Part shown: positions 52,777 through 64,000 of the stretch, one piece after another
Position numbering within the stretch: the first letter of the stretch is position 1
Layout of the letters: every line of letters begins with the position of its first letter
DNA from: Metopolophium dirhodum
Lineage: Eukaryota; Arthropoda; Insecta; Hemiptera; Aphididae
Length of the DNA: 64,000 nt
Direction: 5' to 3'
NCBI RefSeq assembly: GCF_019925205.1
Contig: NC_083567.1
Location: 24,986,001-25,050,000 of the forward strand
The notes under the pieces: model-generated
The model's database searches: none
Seen by the model: only the letters and a program-made list of their open reading frames with translations
Told to the model about the DNA's origin: nothing
Position numbers and translations under genes: made by a program

Positions 52777-54077
52777 AAATAAAAAATACCATTTTCGAGC
52801 AATAATTACGTTTTTAAACTGTATAATATGGTCACTATAAACTGTATAATAGCGGATAAATATAATACCACACTATTAATACTGCTAAATTCTATGTCGG
52901 TGTTTTTGAATATTTATGTGGACATAATAGGTCAAGTTTAAATTTAGATTTAAATATGATAAAAATTAAATATTACAAGATATGTTTTTAGATATATATG
53001 GGAGTGCGTTGTAGCGATTAAAACTTTAATGAATCTTTTAGTATTCAAATGTTTTATCCGAACCGATTTTTTTGATTTGATTTTAGACAAAGATGACATT
53101 AAAATATAGTTTTAATTTATTTTAATAAATACCACAAACATAACTTAAGTGAAATAGTAATATTATAATAAAATTATACTAATCAAGCAATTGTCATTTT
53201 TATATCAATAGGTATCGATTATAAAGGTGGCAAAAATTGCTCTGATATTTTTAATTACGTAGATATCATATAAATCTACTTAAATTTAATCATAATCATA
53301 AATACCTATAATTAACAAAAAGTAAAAGTCAACAAAAAAAATAGATTAATCTATAACAGCCAACAAATAGTTACCTCGATATATTTGTATTATATCCATA
53401 AAAACACTGTCATATTGTATCTAATATTCCATGGCAATTTTACTCGTGCAAATAAAATATGATTTAGTTTTACAATTAACTAATATAGGTACTACAGTGC
53501 GGTAATACACTAAAAATTAAAGTGAAATATTTGATGAGTTAATATTTACTCAAATTGTATACGATTTTATCCTAATTACTATTATAAAATTGATCTACAA
53601 AATATGAATTCCTACCAAAATTTTTGTGTGTTAAAATTATACTATTCATTACTGAGCTTTATGTGTTACGTTTGTAAAATAAGAAATGAAAGCCGTATAG
53701 TAATAGCTACTAATACATTTTTATTTAAAATTAGGATATTTATTTTTTTATTTTAAAACCATGGTCCAGCTGTCTCTATAATTAAGTCTGTTGCAGTGTT
53801 GCATAAAAATATTTTTAAGTGATACCGATATTTTAAAAATTATTTAACAAAATGATAATTTATAAAATTAAATAACTGTGGATAATTAGAATGAATTTGA
53901 TTCACACTCCAATTGCGGTTTTTTTATGTATTTTAAAAGATTTTTTCTCCGTATTTTTTCTTTTATCACTGTTAAAAACAACCTCAAAATTAATTACACT
54001 TTTACTAGCTATTAAGATACTAGATACCCAAACGTTATATAATTAGTTGACTGATGAAGTTTTATAAAATATTTAGT
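52777..54077. other. AT-rich DNA, nothing recognised
   Basis: Uniformly AT-rich, with no long frame, repeat array or element terminus seen. Confidence 0.65.
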
Positions 54078-54240
54078 AATTAAAACCTCCTTATAACGAA
54101 ATCGTTCGGGACCATCTGTTTTGTTTCGTTACATGGAGAATGAAATATAAGAAGTTACATGGAACTGTTATATATTATTCTCCGTTTTAAGGAGATTTCC
54201 GTAATTCCGTCATTTAGCGAGTTATAAGAAGATTTATCTG
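54078..54240. mobile_element. Pogo/Tigger-like MITE, copy B (older)
   Basis: A 163-bp element related to 11669-11834. The left end reads TTAAAACCTCCTTATAACGAA (from 54080). The right end, read inwards from 54240, is CAGATAAATCTTCTTATAAC, so the CTTATAAC core and the spacing match. The right flank is TA. The interior shares the order TCG..GGGACCA / TTTCGTTA / GGA with copy A. The many differences between the two ends point to an old insertion. Non-coding. Confidence 0.6.
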
Positions 54241-57200
54241 TATTTGTAATGTCTCTCAAGGCTCAGTATATGGTCGATGATTTAGACAAGGGGACACCCT
54301 GGACAGTATATAAAATGTAAAATGTGTTAAATACATCTATATGTGTTTTATAACATTTTTATAGTTTACTTTGTACGGAACTATAAACGTGTCAATAACA
54401 ACAAAAGTTGAATTTATTTTTATTGAATTATTATTAACTAATATTACATGGGTATTTTAATAGGTCAAACAGTCAAACAGACTATATTATAACTAAAGCT
54501 TAAACAATTAAAAATGTAAAAACATAATATAGAAATCTGGAAAAAATTCATATTTAATGCCCTTTACTACGCATGTACTAATCACTGTTTTATAACTATA
54601 ATTGCTTTATCAACCAAAAAAATTAAATAATAATAATTTTTATAAAAAATTACTTAGTTAACATCAAAGTGGGTTGACAATGTCTATGCGGGTTGACGAG
54701 CGTTGTGAACAGGATTCGAAGCCTCGCTGTAATATAAAATAACTACGGATAAATGTATTATACGGATTATAATATACATTTATATTATTGTATACGTAAT
54801 TTATACATGTAATTATGTGAATATACAATCGATATTCTAACAAATTTGAATTAATATGCCTAAAATATTGTTAGGAAAATAAATTTCTCTGACATTTTTT
54901 ATCCGTCGAAATTGTTAAAAATATAGAAATAATAATATACTCAGTATATATACTTTGAAATACAAATATTAATTAACAAATATAATATTTATTACGTAGG
55001 TGGCTAGTTTAGTGATTTATTTCAACGAAATCACTTTACCTATTTACTTAATATAATATAGGTAGTATGTAAGCTTGTAAGTTGTAGATTGTAGTTGCAT
55101 TTCTAGATACAATCCTTTTCCCGAAAAAAAATGGGTTGATATGACCCACTTTACATTTATATTCCAAAATATTTTCTCATTAGTCTGAGTGATAAAAAAT
55201 AAACTGAAAATGTTAAAAAGAATGACACTTTACGAACATTCTTGCAAAAAGCTTGTCTCCATTTATATGTTTTTTATGTTGATTTGAGTTACAAAATATA
55301 AGTTTTCTACAAAGTAAATAGTAATGCAATATTAAAATATAGATTTAAAGTTTAAATATGTCTTCCTTATGTTATCCAATTATTCATTAGGTAAAATGAA
55401 AAGTGAACTTTGGTTTTCACTTCAGGCCATACTGACTATGTGCAATGTACCAATATACGCGGTGGACCAATAGTTGTTTATGATTAGAAAATTAGTTTTG
55501 GGATGAGATTAAACTTTAGAACATTTCAAAATACTGGTAATACAAACTCATAATACTGAATTAAATAAAATAACATGTTCCTGATATTACTACAATGAAA
55601 ATTTTTGACTTTAGGTACCTTGCTGATGTGAACTATATATATACCTAGTACCTAGTACTAAGTTTAATTGCGTAGTTAGTGTTTAACGTTCAACAATTGT
55701 GACATAAATAAAAAAAAGTTATTTTTAAATTATTTTAAATTATTTTTAGGTATCGACCACAAATACTAGAGGGTAAACACTATAAAGTCTATATAATGTC
55801 AGCCGATTAATTTACTTCGTTTATTAACTTAATATACTTTAACATGGATTGGGAAAAGTCAGCCAAAAGTTGTTAACTAGTAAATATGATTTGTGCCACG
55901 AATATACCTGTCCTTTTTTTTTGGAAAATAAAAATATACACAGTCAATTATTAAGCATAGGCGATTGAACAGTTAAAGAAAAATAAAATAATGATAAATA
56001 AAATTAAAAATCGATAAAATAAAAACGGAAAAATAAGATAAACAAATTACGAATGTATATTATAGTGGTATATGAGTTTTCATTTTATGGTATAAACACG
56101 CCGATATTATAATAAATTTGAAAATTAAAACGTTGTTGTATGCAATACAACTTATTTGCAATACTACTTTATTAACTTATACCATTAATAAATTATTGAA
56201 TAAATCAGTCGGTAATTCGCGTATAACAATATATGTTTCTAATAAATTCTAAATAGTACCACAGCCCTGTGAATAAAAAATAATAAAGTACATTCTTTTA
56301 AATTTGATTTTGGACTGGAATCAAATATGAAAAATTAATATACTCAAAATTCGTGATAAAAAGATAATTTATTGATATGAGTTGTGTCGTATTTATCAAC
56401 GTGTATCAGTTATATAATAGTAAGTCAATTTCATTATACAAACATATAAGTACACAATAAACGTAAATATTAAAAAAAAAATAACTGACTATTTTTATTT
56501 TTATTTTCATTATTCTTTCAAAAAGATAATTGGCTCCACTTAACAGGTTCGTGTGAGGCCCATGATATCGTATTCCTATATTTAGATAGGTACTATAGGT
56601 TGTAAAACTACACTGAACTGAGTACTAACAATAAGGTAAAAGATACATTTTTTGGTTAATATCTGAAGTCTTAAGTTAGAATTTTTTCTTATCTATTCTA
56701 ATAAGATAAAGTGATATTATAGTGATATATACATTATACGCATTATACGCATTACACACATTATACGCATTATGCATATCATTAAAAATAACGAAATATC
56801 AGAGTAATTAAATTTGTTCTCACGTTTTATGTTACCTTTTGAAAAGGAAAAACTAGCAAGCGTGAACGATAAGAATATAATATGTAATACTATTGTATAT
56901 TTGTATGACGCAAAAAGACATGTCGAGTCTATTTTACTAGTGTACTTTACTAATTCAACGCCGCTATCTCCACTATTTTACTTCACCAGCTTTGTTTAAA
57001 ATTATTATCTCCTGTAAATGCTACTTATCAACTAATTGGGTTAAGTCAGGTAGCTTCACAATTCGGTAGGTACAATAAACTTCTGTGAACTTTTTTTGTT
57101 CAATAAGGCTATAATACTGTAATATAGGTAGGTAGGTACTAAGTTGAAATGATTAAAATATAAATGTAAACAATAAATATATATTTCATCGCTCTTGAAC

Positions 57201-59566
57201 GCTAACACAGTTCGTCGACTTTATTATCTTAAATTCAGTTGAACTAATTTCATTCTTTCTGAGATAATCTTAATTTGATTAATAATATATCTCGTTGAAA
57301 ATATTTAAAACGAACCTTGAAATAATAAAACGGCTGAAAATAAATATGTATATTATGTTTAAGTATCAACTGACAACGAGAACACGACGGTTTACACAAT
57401 CTTCATAATTAGGTAGGTATGTATCAATATTGCATTGTGTTTATAACTCATCAACCTTTTTCCTTTTCTTTTATCAAATAAAATATATATTATAAATCTT
57501 ATAGCCTTGTGAGATAATATTGTAGTAGGCAGTAGAGTATAAACTATAATATTATCAATTTGACGAAATCCCAAAACTAATATCAACCAATGTAGCTACT
57601 TCTAAACTACTCGGTTAGTGGATAAGTAATCTGTAATAGTAATTATTCTTTATTCTTCATCAATCCTTGAATATTGTAACATGGAGTTTTCACATTAACC
57701 ATACAGAAATACACGTGGTCGTATAATATATAATGACATTCGACACCATAAATAAGACAATAGTTACCTTAACTAAATTAATATTAATGTCAATAGGTAA
57801 CCTAAAAGCTACATAAAAAATTGTAATTATTAATTATTATTGAATTTATTTTGTTGGTGTTTATCATTTCATTTATTCTAGTAATTACGGTGTTATCTTA
57901 CTTCAATTTAAGTTTTAGAAATAAAAATAACATAAATGATTTTTACTTACCTAAGTATTAAAATACTATAATGATTAACCTAATAATATACTTCAATGAT
58001 TTTATAATGCAATAATATTATATTTATATGGAATACCTATATTGATTGAAAGATAATGTTACTACTTGTCTACCTATGTCCTATATATTGTATGCGTAAG
58101 AGTATGAATATATTTGTAGTGTTTTTTTTTCTGTTTTGAACCCTAAACACACAATTATAGGCTTTAGTGAGTAGACCAACTATGTAATTTATGTGTATAA
58201 CTTTATAATATAAAACTTTTGTTATTGGTTAATAAACAATATTTTTAATTTAAAAAAAATATATTATTTTACGTAATTATATAATAAAAAACAATAATTG
58301 AAATATATTTTTTATTATTAAATATATTCATTGATTTCTTCGGTAGTACAATTTGTCAGTTTCAATTCCTCTGGTCAACAAATGTAAAATAAAAAGTAAG
58401 TATAGAAATACATTTTTGTTATTTTCAAAATTTGCCTCCACTTAAATGTTGACGTTATTCGACTTCTTCATAAATGATCTACCTATAAAGGTAATATCTA
58501 ACTATGATAATTGTAATAATTTCAATTTAAGATGTAGTACACTAGTATTAGGGTGCTATGCACATTTTAATAACTTGAAAATGATTACATGGAGTTTTAA
58601 ATACTGAACAATTTAATTTAATTTAGTTGTTACTCTTAAGTATAATTTCTTATATCTAATATGAGATATTGAGACTTTTATCTTTTAAGTTTCCTATTTT
58701 TTTGTAAATTATCTTAACTATTAAAACAAATAATTATATAATAGGGTTTAAATTTTCTAATAAAATATTGACAAATAATAAAACGTTAAAACTAAAGTAA
58801 AGTATAAAAGTATGTCAGAAATTATAGAAATAATAAATAAAAATATATAATATATTTTTTTATTATAAACTAAAATAGTATTTTAAACAGCTTATAATAC
58901 ATACCTACTTTAGTGTAGGTATTGGATAATTAACTCAACATTTAAACTTAAGTTAGCAAACACCAACTTAGGAAAAGGAATAATCAAAAGTAAACGTCAA
59001 AGAGCTGAAAATGCATTGTGATTACTTATAAATTATCACCACAAAAGCAACCCTTTTTGATTTAAATCTTAACGATTACAACTTAAAAGTAAATCTCTAT
59101 AGATGTCTTCTTTGCAAAAGAAACAATATTTTAGTTGTAATATGAAAATCTTTATGTTGTTTACAACAATAAAATATTGTTCACTTCGATAAATGAAAAA
59201 ATATATGTTAAAAACGTTGTGTAATTTCCGAATACAAAATATACATTTAAAACCCTTTTTGAGCGTAAATATTCTATTTGAATAGAAAAATAATTAAATT
59301 ATGTACATTGATATACGCATAGCCGATACCTCATACAATCATCATACCTATATAAATAAAAATAATATGATCAATAATACATTAATCAGAAATACGATGT
59401 AATAAAACGTTTTCAATAAGTAGTCAGCTTTTACTGTTTTTTTTTAATTTTGATCCACTCATAAAGATGACACAGTAATATTTTAAGTACACGCCAAACC
59501 ATTGTTAATAATCAATATAATTATTAATAACTCATATATAAAGCATAATGTTATAATTTATTATAG
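54241..59566. other. 5.3 kb of AT-rich DNA without a recognised gene
   Basis: Apart from the 9-bp tandem repeat at 56733-56777 (listed separately) I see only short A/T runs. The small frames near 56814-56999 and 57392-57586 are unlike any known protein. Confidence 0.6.
56733..56777 (+). repeat. Five-unit 9-bp tandem repeat (ATTATACGC)
   Basis: Units at 56733, 56742, 56751, 56760 and 56769. Units 1, 2 and 4 are perfect; unit 3 (ATTACACAC) and unit 5 (ATTATGCAT) each have two or three changes. Confidence 0.9.
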
Positions 59567-60009
59567 GTGTAACAGAAAGACTTGACGAAAAAAAAAATTA
59601 TGCTACTTAAACGGATGACAAAAATTATTAAAATTATATGAATAGTAAATAATTTAAGAAATATAATTCTCATGTCAGTAAAAGCCCCCAAAAAATACTT
59701 TGAAAAAATTGTATTACGTTCCAAATTCATTTAATCAAAAAAATATTGATATTTAAAAAAATTCTAAAATATAAACTACTTGACTTGGATAAATGTTTTT
59801 AGTATCAAAATTGTTCTTACAATCAGATTCACAAAAAAAATGTATATCAAATTAAAAATTTTTCATTTTCAGTGTTAAAAAATAAAAATAATTTTTTGTA
59901 TAATATAAGTGTAGCGCAAGTGACTATAAATTATATATATATATATAAAAATTGTAAACATTGATTAGAACAAAAGTTATTCCAAAAGTCAGTTCTATCT
60001 GTTACACCC
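59567..60009. mobile_element. 443-bp MITE with TA flanks
   Basis: The left end GGTGTAACAGAAAGACTTGAC starts at 59567. The right end, read inwards from 60009, is GGGTGTAACAGATAGAACTGAC. Apart from one G and small changes these are inverted copies of about 21 bases. The element is flanked by TA on both sides (59565-59566 and 60010-60011), consistent with a TA duplication of the Tc1/mariner type; a 3-bp TAG reading is also possible. The interior is A/T-rich, with no coding frame. I do not recognise the family. Confidence 0.72.
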
Positions 60010-60339
60010 TAGCTGTATATATAGGTAACATTATGATAGCATTCTACGAATATTATGTGCACACGGAGAATGCGCGGGATTTCTGGAATACACGAGCGTA
60101 ATTTAGTATTAGTCATGAGCTGGTCAAAACGCACGAGGATGAAAAAACGAAACCAACAGGTCTCGAATAAAAAACGAAATAAAACGGGTGTAGGTTCACG
60201 TACGATTAATATAATTACATGCGTAGATCTGCACACGTGTCTGCCTGCCGCAGCGGATGGCCGTCGGTCGGGTTTAAGGACGACGTATGAATGAGCGGAC
60301 GAAAAAAAATTAAATTAAAAAATACCAAACCGAACGAAA
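60010..60339. other. Spacer between the MITE and the CpG island
   Basis: CpG content rises towards the right. There are two overlapping short frames on opposite strands (60009-60236 minus, 60055-60294 plus) without recognisable similarity. If the minus-strand exon to the right is real, this is the first part of its intron. Confidence 0.45.
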
Positions 60340-60352
60340 AGTGAACGGCTTA

Positions 60353-60354
60353 CC
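60353..60354 (-). other. Candidate 5' splice site, exon/intron boundary
   Basis: Minus-strand sequence GCCACAG|GTAAGCCG agrees with the metazoan donor consensus at -3 to +5. It lies at the edge of the GC-rich island, exactly where composition falls to the AT-rich level, which supports a real exon end. Confidence 0.5.
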
Positions 60355-60861
60355 TGTGGCTAACAGTGGCGGCGGTAAGACGCGCGTCTTGCGTGAATAT
60401 CTGCGGCGGAGTGGGAGCGAACGGCAGTGGCGAGCCGCAGTGGTAGTGGCGGCGGCGGCGGCGGTGGTGGTGGTGACGAAGGTAAACGATGATGATAATA
60501 ATATAATAATATTAATGATAATGAAATACGACAAAAAAAAAAACACGAATTACACGGTAGAAACGAATATGTTATATTATATACTAATAATACCTAACAA
60601 TAATGAAACTGAAAATCACCGGCGGCGGCGAGAGACGAACGAATCGCACCTATATAATATTATAATATAATATATTATTGTTTTATTAACAATAATGATA
60701 TAATACAATAATGAAGAAGAGAGGCGCTGGCTGGCGCGCGTGTTGTACTCGTACGCGATATCAATCTATTTATTTCGCTCGTTACGTGACTCGAATTCGA
60801 CGACTACGGACGAAGTCGATCAGTTATCGGCGGCGGCAGCACACGACGCAAAAACACGCGC

Positions 60862-60896
60862 GCACACACACACACACACACATACACACACACACA
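60862..60896 (+). repeat. Interrupted (CA)n microsatellite
   Basis: Alternating CA with one TA interruption, flanked by CGCG runs, inside the CpG island. Confidence 0.95.
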
Positions 60897-61140
60897 TGCG
60901 CGCGCGCGGTCGCAAGTACCTACGCTCTTTTACGCGCTCGGAGAGAGACTCGACGGCGACGCGCGACGACGATTGTCCTTACCGTCGCGCGGGCGAATAT
61001 CGTGTCGCGTTGTGGCGGCGAGCAATCGTCGGCGACAGGTGGTCCGCGCGCGCCGCGCCGAGAGAGAAATGCCGCAGCCGCGCCGCCGCGCCGCGCCGCC
61101 AGTCATGCGCCCGACGAAACGCAGTGCGAGTTGTATGTAT

Positions 61141-62999
61141 TATGATACCTGATGGTACATGATGATGATGAATGATGATGATATGATATCATTGCCTCGG
61201 CCGCCACGATAATTATGGGTAATAAATAATAATATCATTGTTGTTACATTCCGTTCGGAGGAATACATCGAACTTGGCCTTTTATGCAATATAGTATATA
61301 GGTACAAATAGATTATACTACCCGGTCTAGACGGGGGAGACCCCCAGACCCCCCAGCGTTAAGCTAAAAGTGGATACCAATAATTTGGATTATTATTATA
61401 TTGGAAATTATTTTGGAAACACGGTCGAATTATATTAATAATATACATATATTATTATTATTATTTATATATTATTTATTTATTATTATTTTATATATTA
61501 TTTTACCATATTACTATTATATTATTATAATCTCGTAAATGGCAAAATCCGAAAATTATTATCATCAGCAACACATGGTTTTAGTGAGATTTATAATATG
61601 AACAAATACTGATATCGTGTTTAATACATCGTTTGAGGCATACGCGAGTAAGTTAATAATATTATAATAATATATCGTTTGACCGAAATGTATATATTTT
61701 TAGAGACTTATGAGTTAGGATCAGTCTGGCACACCACAAAGGCCTCTGGAGCATTATTTTCAGAGACTCCGTAGGTATATGCATACTTAAAAAATACAAA
61801 GGCCTTGAAAAACCAATCGAAGTATAATCTATTTGTTGTAATATAATTAATCGTTTTTAATTACATTTTATAGATACTGAGCCGAGCGACTTTACAATGA
61901 TGTGGTTTTTTTGTGTACCTTTGTGTACAGTGTACTTACACGATTTATAGTAGAGAAAATACTTTGATTTTAAACTTCTATATATTTTATGATAAGAAAA
62001 TGAATCTTGTTGATACCTTTGGGAATTCAAAATTGAAAATAATACCCTAGTCATTTTCTTAGTAATTAAGAAAAACTGGAATTTTTTCGATAAGATTGAT
62101 TTTATTTTTCGATGAAATTTAAAAACAAATAACGGTAGATACTTTTAAGTTTAAATGTTCACAAAATATTTATATTAGCATTTTCTATAAGTCATGGTAT
62201 AAAATGTTTTTGCTCTATTTGAGATATTAATGAGCATCTGAAATTATCGATTTTTTTTTCCAATAATTGACGAAAAAAATATCTCCTCATCAAAAATATA
62301 CCTCGTCAAAAATCTTTAAAATGCTATACAAAGTTTTTCGTTAGTAGTTTATTTTTTTTTTTTTTTTCAAAATTTTTAAATTTTAATGAAAAAACTATAA
62401 CCTAAACTATGCTTATTTCTTTAAATTAGGGATGGATAATTCCTGGGAACACTATTTGCCGGGAATCCCTAGAAACCCGTGGGAATTCACGGGAATTATA
62501 AAGTGGGATTATAGTTGATACATCTACGAATCATAAGGTTAAATAATAATGAATTTAATTTCAATATTCAATTAAAAAAGCACTTACACTGCTTAAAAAT
62601 AAAAAACAAAACATTAGTTTTCAATTGTGAATGTACACGTTCAGGCTGTTCTGTTCTGATGGAATTGATGGATCCCAATGATCCCATTACAATTGTCTGA
62701 TTTTCAATCACATTAATACAAAATAAAAAATAAACAAACATTAAACATTGTTCAGTGTTCATCAATAAAAGGTTTTCCAAAATTATCATGTTAAAAAATA
62801 ATTGTAGTAACTTTAAATCTACTCTGGGCGTAATAAATAAATAATAATTATTATGTATTATATGGGTTATAACTTATAAATAACAATTTAATTCAATAAC
62901 ACTTATTAGTGCTGTTAATGATGGTAAAAACGTATAAAATTAATCAGCATTATTATTTCTTAAATATTTTAAACACTCTAAATCTCACAATAAAATAAA
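61141..62999. other. AT-rich DNA right of the island, with possible element ends
   Basis: It contains (ATG)n-like repeats at 61159-61188, an (ATT)n-rich run at 61440-61500 and T16 at 62352-62367. The segment near 62428-62500 carries GGATGGATAATTCC, then CCGGGAATCCC and GGGAATTCACGGGAATT. Such repeated GGGAATT words are typical of the ends of some insect DNA transposons, but no matching opposite end was found. If the minus-strand exon is real, the promoter lies in the first few hundred bases here. No gene is recognised. Confidence 0.45.
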
Positions 63000-63567
63000 A
63001 TTATCTATCGTCCCCCTTAAATATCTTATCATACAGGGACATACAAGCACTGATAACTAATAAATGTCATCTAAGATGGCATCAGAAATGGTTATCCATC
63101 TCCACCAAGCTAAATCAAATCAAACACAACAAAGACAACTGGACATTTCCCTTCGAAACACCTAGACAATTTGAAGTCATCATAACTAGACTAAGAGTTG
63201 GCCACTCGCAAATCTCACACAGTTTTTTAATGGCCAAGGAAGAACCTCCAATATGCGCAACATGCGACGTCCAAATCACCATTAAACATATACTCACCGA
63301 ATGCCGTACATACCACAACCTCCGATCAAGCCTCAACCTGCCCGAATCACTCTCCGAAATACTCTACAATCATCCCAAAGCCATAGCCGACATCATGCAA
63401 TTCATCACAGCAGCAAACCTTCAATCAAAAATTTAAAATTAAGTTCTCTTATAGTATATTCATATTTAACATTAAACATGTAATTTAAACATATGTACCT
63501 AAGCCCAATGGCCTATATTGCCGTCTGCCGAGGGCTCTTTTCTTCTAAATAAAAAAAAAATAATAAT
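63000..63567 (+). pseudogene. 5'-truncated LINE 3' end (I-like group)
   Basis: An uninterrupted frame from about 63004 to TAA at 63434-63436 encodes the last ~140 residues of a LINE ORF2. It reads SYRDIQALI, HLRWHQKWLS, FETPRQFEVIITRLRVGHS, then the CX2CX7HX4C knuckle PPICATC...ITIKHILTEC, then LNLPESLSEIL. This is the same domain arrangement as the minus-strand copy at 6.7-7.2 kb, but clearly another family. The 3'UTR includes CCCAATGGCC and GCCGTCTGCCGAGGGC and ends in an A-rich (TAA)n tail at 63548-63570. Possible target duplication: AATAAAATTA at 62994-63003 and 63568-63577; because it is all A/T, it could be chance. Confidence 0.85.
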
Positions 63568-63577
63568 AATAAAATTA

Positions 63578-63884
63578 AATAGGCATGAAGAAAACAAGAG
63601 AAACCAAAAAGCCAGAAAGGTAACTATCAATTTATGTAATACGAATTTATAGTAACAAATTATATTTCTGAGACATACCAAAATTCCGATAAAGATTTTC
63701 GGAGCACCACGAGTCTCGACAAACTTTAAAAACTTGGTATCACTAGGAGTCACTGAGAGTCACTAGGAGTCCATAATAATAAATTATTTTAGCCACAACT
63801 AAAATATGCGCAACTCGAGGTAACTAAAGCGAAAAGATAAAATTAACGGAGAACTGGGCACCAGCCACCAGCTGGTTAGGGTTG
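63578..63884. other. Unassigned DNA
   Basis: A short internal repeat of CACTAGGAGTC / CACTGAGAGTC words lies at about 63740-63770. No gene is seen. Confidence 0.5.
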
Positions 63885-64000
63885 CCATACGTTCATTTTT
63901 CCGGGACTATTCTGGTTTTGAATATAGCCACCTGTTGTCCCGATAAAAGTTTTCGGGACGGCCAATTGTCTCGGAACCAAACTTCATTAATTTATGTTGA
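63885..64000 (+). mobile_element. Probable start of a DNA transposon or MITE, cut by the window end
   Basis: AGGGTTGCCATACG, followed by TTTTCCGGGACTATTCTGG, TGTTGTCCCG and TTTCGGGACGG, is the kind of terminus seen in widespread insect and vertebrate hAT-like MITEs (CAGGGTTGCCATACGTCC type, recalled). The right end lies outside the window, so neither inverted repeat nor target duplication can be tested. Confidence 0.4.

Larger units (their letters stand above)
60340..61140 (-). promoter_or_regulatory. CpG-rich island, candidate promoter and 5'UTR exon (minus strand favoured)
   Basis: This is the longest GC-rich block of the window. It contains GGC/GGT triplets (60448-60474), an interrupted CA tract (60862-60896) and CGCG-rich stretches (60900-61105). 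Read on the minus strand, CAG|GTAAGC at 60356-60348 is a near-perfect 5' splice donor, so an exon would end at 60354 and an intron would begin at 60353. No ATG frame is convincing: the minus-strand frame near 60546-60310 begins at GTG with a stop just upstream, and the two overlapping plus-strand frames at 60711-61162 are low-complexity products of high GC. A non-coding first exon is therefore the best reading. A weaker plus-strand donor (GAAG|GTAAAC at 60481) means the opposite direction cannot be excluded. No TATA box was identified on either side. Confidence 0.45.

Noticed and set aside
54700..54730. tRNA-like B box (GATTCGAAGCC)
   Set aside because: No A box or cloverleaf arms at the proper distance. 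No other candidate tRNA was found by eye.
60310..60546. Minus-strand frame beginning with a hydrophobic, signal-peptide-like run
   Set aside because: It begins at GTG with an in-frame TAA immediately upstream and no ATG. The hydrophobic part comes from AT-rich simple sequence.
60711..61162. Two overlapping plus-strand frames of 144 and 140 codons
   Set aside because: Both are open only because stop codons are rare in GC-rich repeats. The proteins are His/Thr/Arg/Ala low-complexity, and two frames being open at once argues against coding selection.
1..64000. CRISPR array, phage defence cluster or biosynthetic operon
   Set aside because: The window is eukaryotic. No regularly spaced identical repeats with unique spacers and no chain of adjacent genes exist.

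Overview
This is a strongly AT-rich eukaryotic window in which I see no complete host protein-coding gene. It is most likely insect, probably aphid (Hemiptera: Aphidoidea). The evidence is the base composition with CpG retained in scattered islands, the recurring TAGGTACCTA-type words, short runs of the insect telomere pentamer TTAGG, and a transposon set (Jockey and I-type LINEs, a PIF1/RepHel Helitron, pogo-like and hAT-like MITEs) familiar from aphid intergenic DNA. The organism call is inference. Apart from the Helitron helicase, almost every open frame is short, begins at a non-ATG codon or is low-complexity, and matches no family I know.

Layout. At 0.8-1.3 kb lies a complete 436-bp MITE with 13-bp terminal inverted repeats and a perfect 8-bp target duplication (hAT type). 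At 4.6-5.8 kb a 5'-truncated Jockey-clade LINE carries a damaged reverse-transcriptase active site. At 6.7-7.2 kb a 5'-truncated LINE of the RNase-H-bearing group lies on the minus strand inside a perfect 12-bp target duplication. At 11.7 kb and 54.1 kb are two diverged copies of one pogo/Tigger-like MITE. At 14.5-14.9 kb a degenerate ~162-bp tandem duplication lies between a G10 and a C10 tract. At 27.3-27.9 kb is a second, unrelated ~278-bp tandem duplication. At 29.9-30.7 kb is a heavily decayed Jockey reverse transcriptase. At 36.5-38.9 kb is a Helitron with both termini intact but with most of Rep deleted and the helicase frameshifted and truncated. At 59.6-60.0 kb is a 443-bp MITE with TA flanks. 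At 63.0-63.6 kb is a LINE 3' end, and at 63.9 kb another probable element begins and runs off the window.

Host function. The best candidate for host sequence is a CpG- and GC-rich island at about 60.34-61.14 kb. It contains trinucleotide and CA repeats and has a consensus 5' splice donor (CAG|GTAAGC) on the minus strand at 60354/60353. The simplest reading is a promoter plus 5'UTR exon of a minus-strand gene whose very long first intron fills much of the window. The plus strand cannot be excluded. Smaller CpG-richer blocks at 6.0-6.7, 13.5, 16.7-17.3, 31.2-31.4, 48.2-49.0 and 52.2-52.7 kb may be exons or regulatory DNA, but none is secure.

I found no tRNA, rRNA, CRISPR array or prokaryotic-type operon, and nothing that I can honestly call a new multi-gene system. 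The novelty is in the mobile-element structures and in the unassigned CpG islands.
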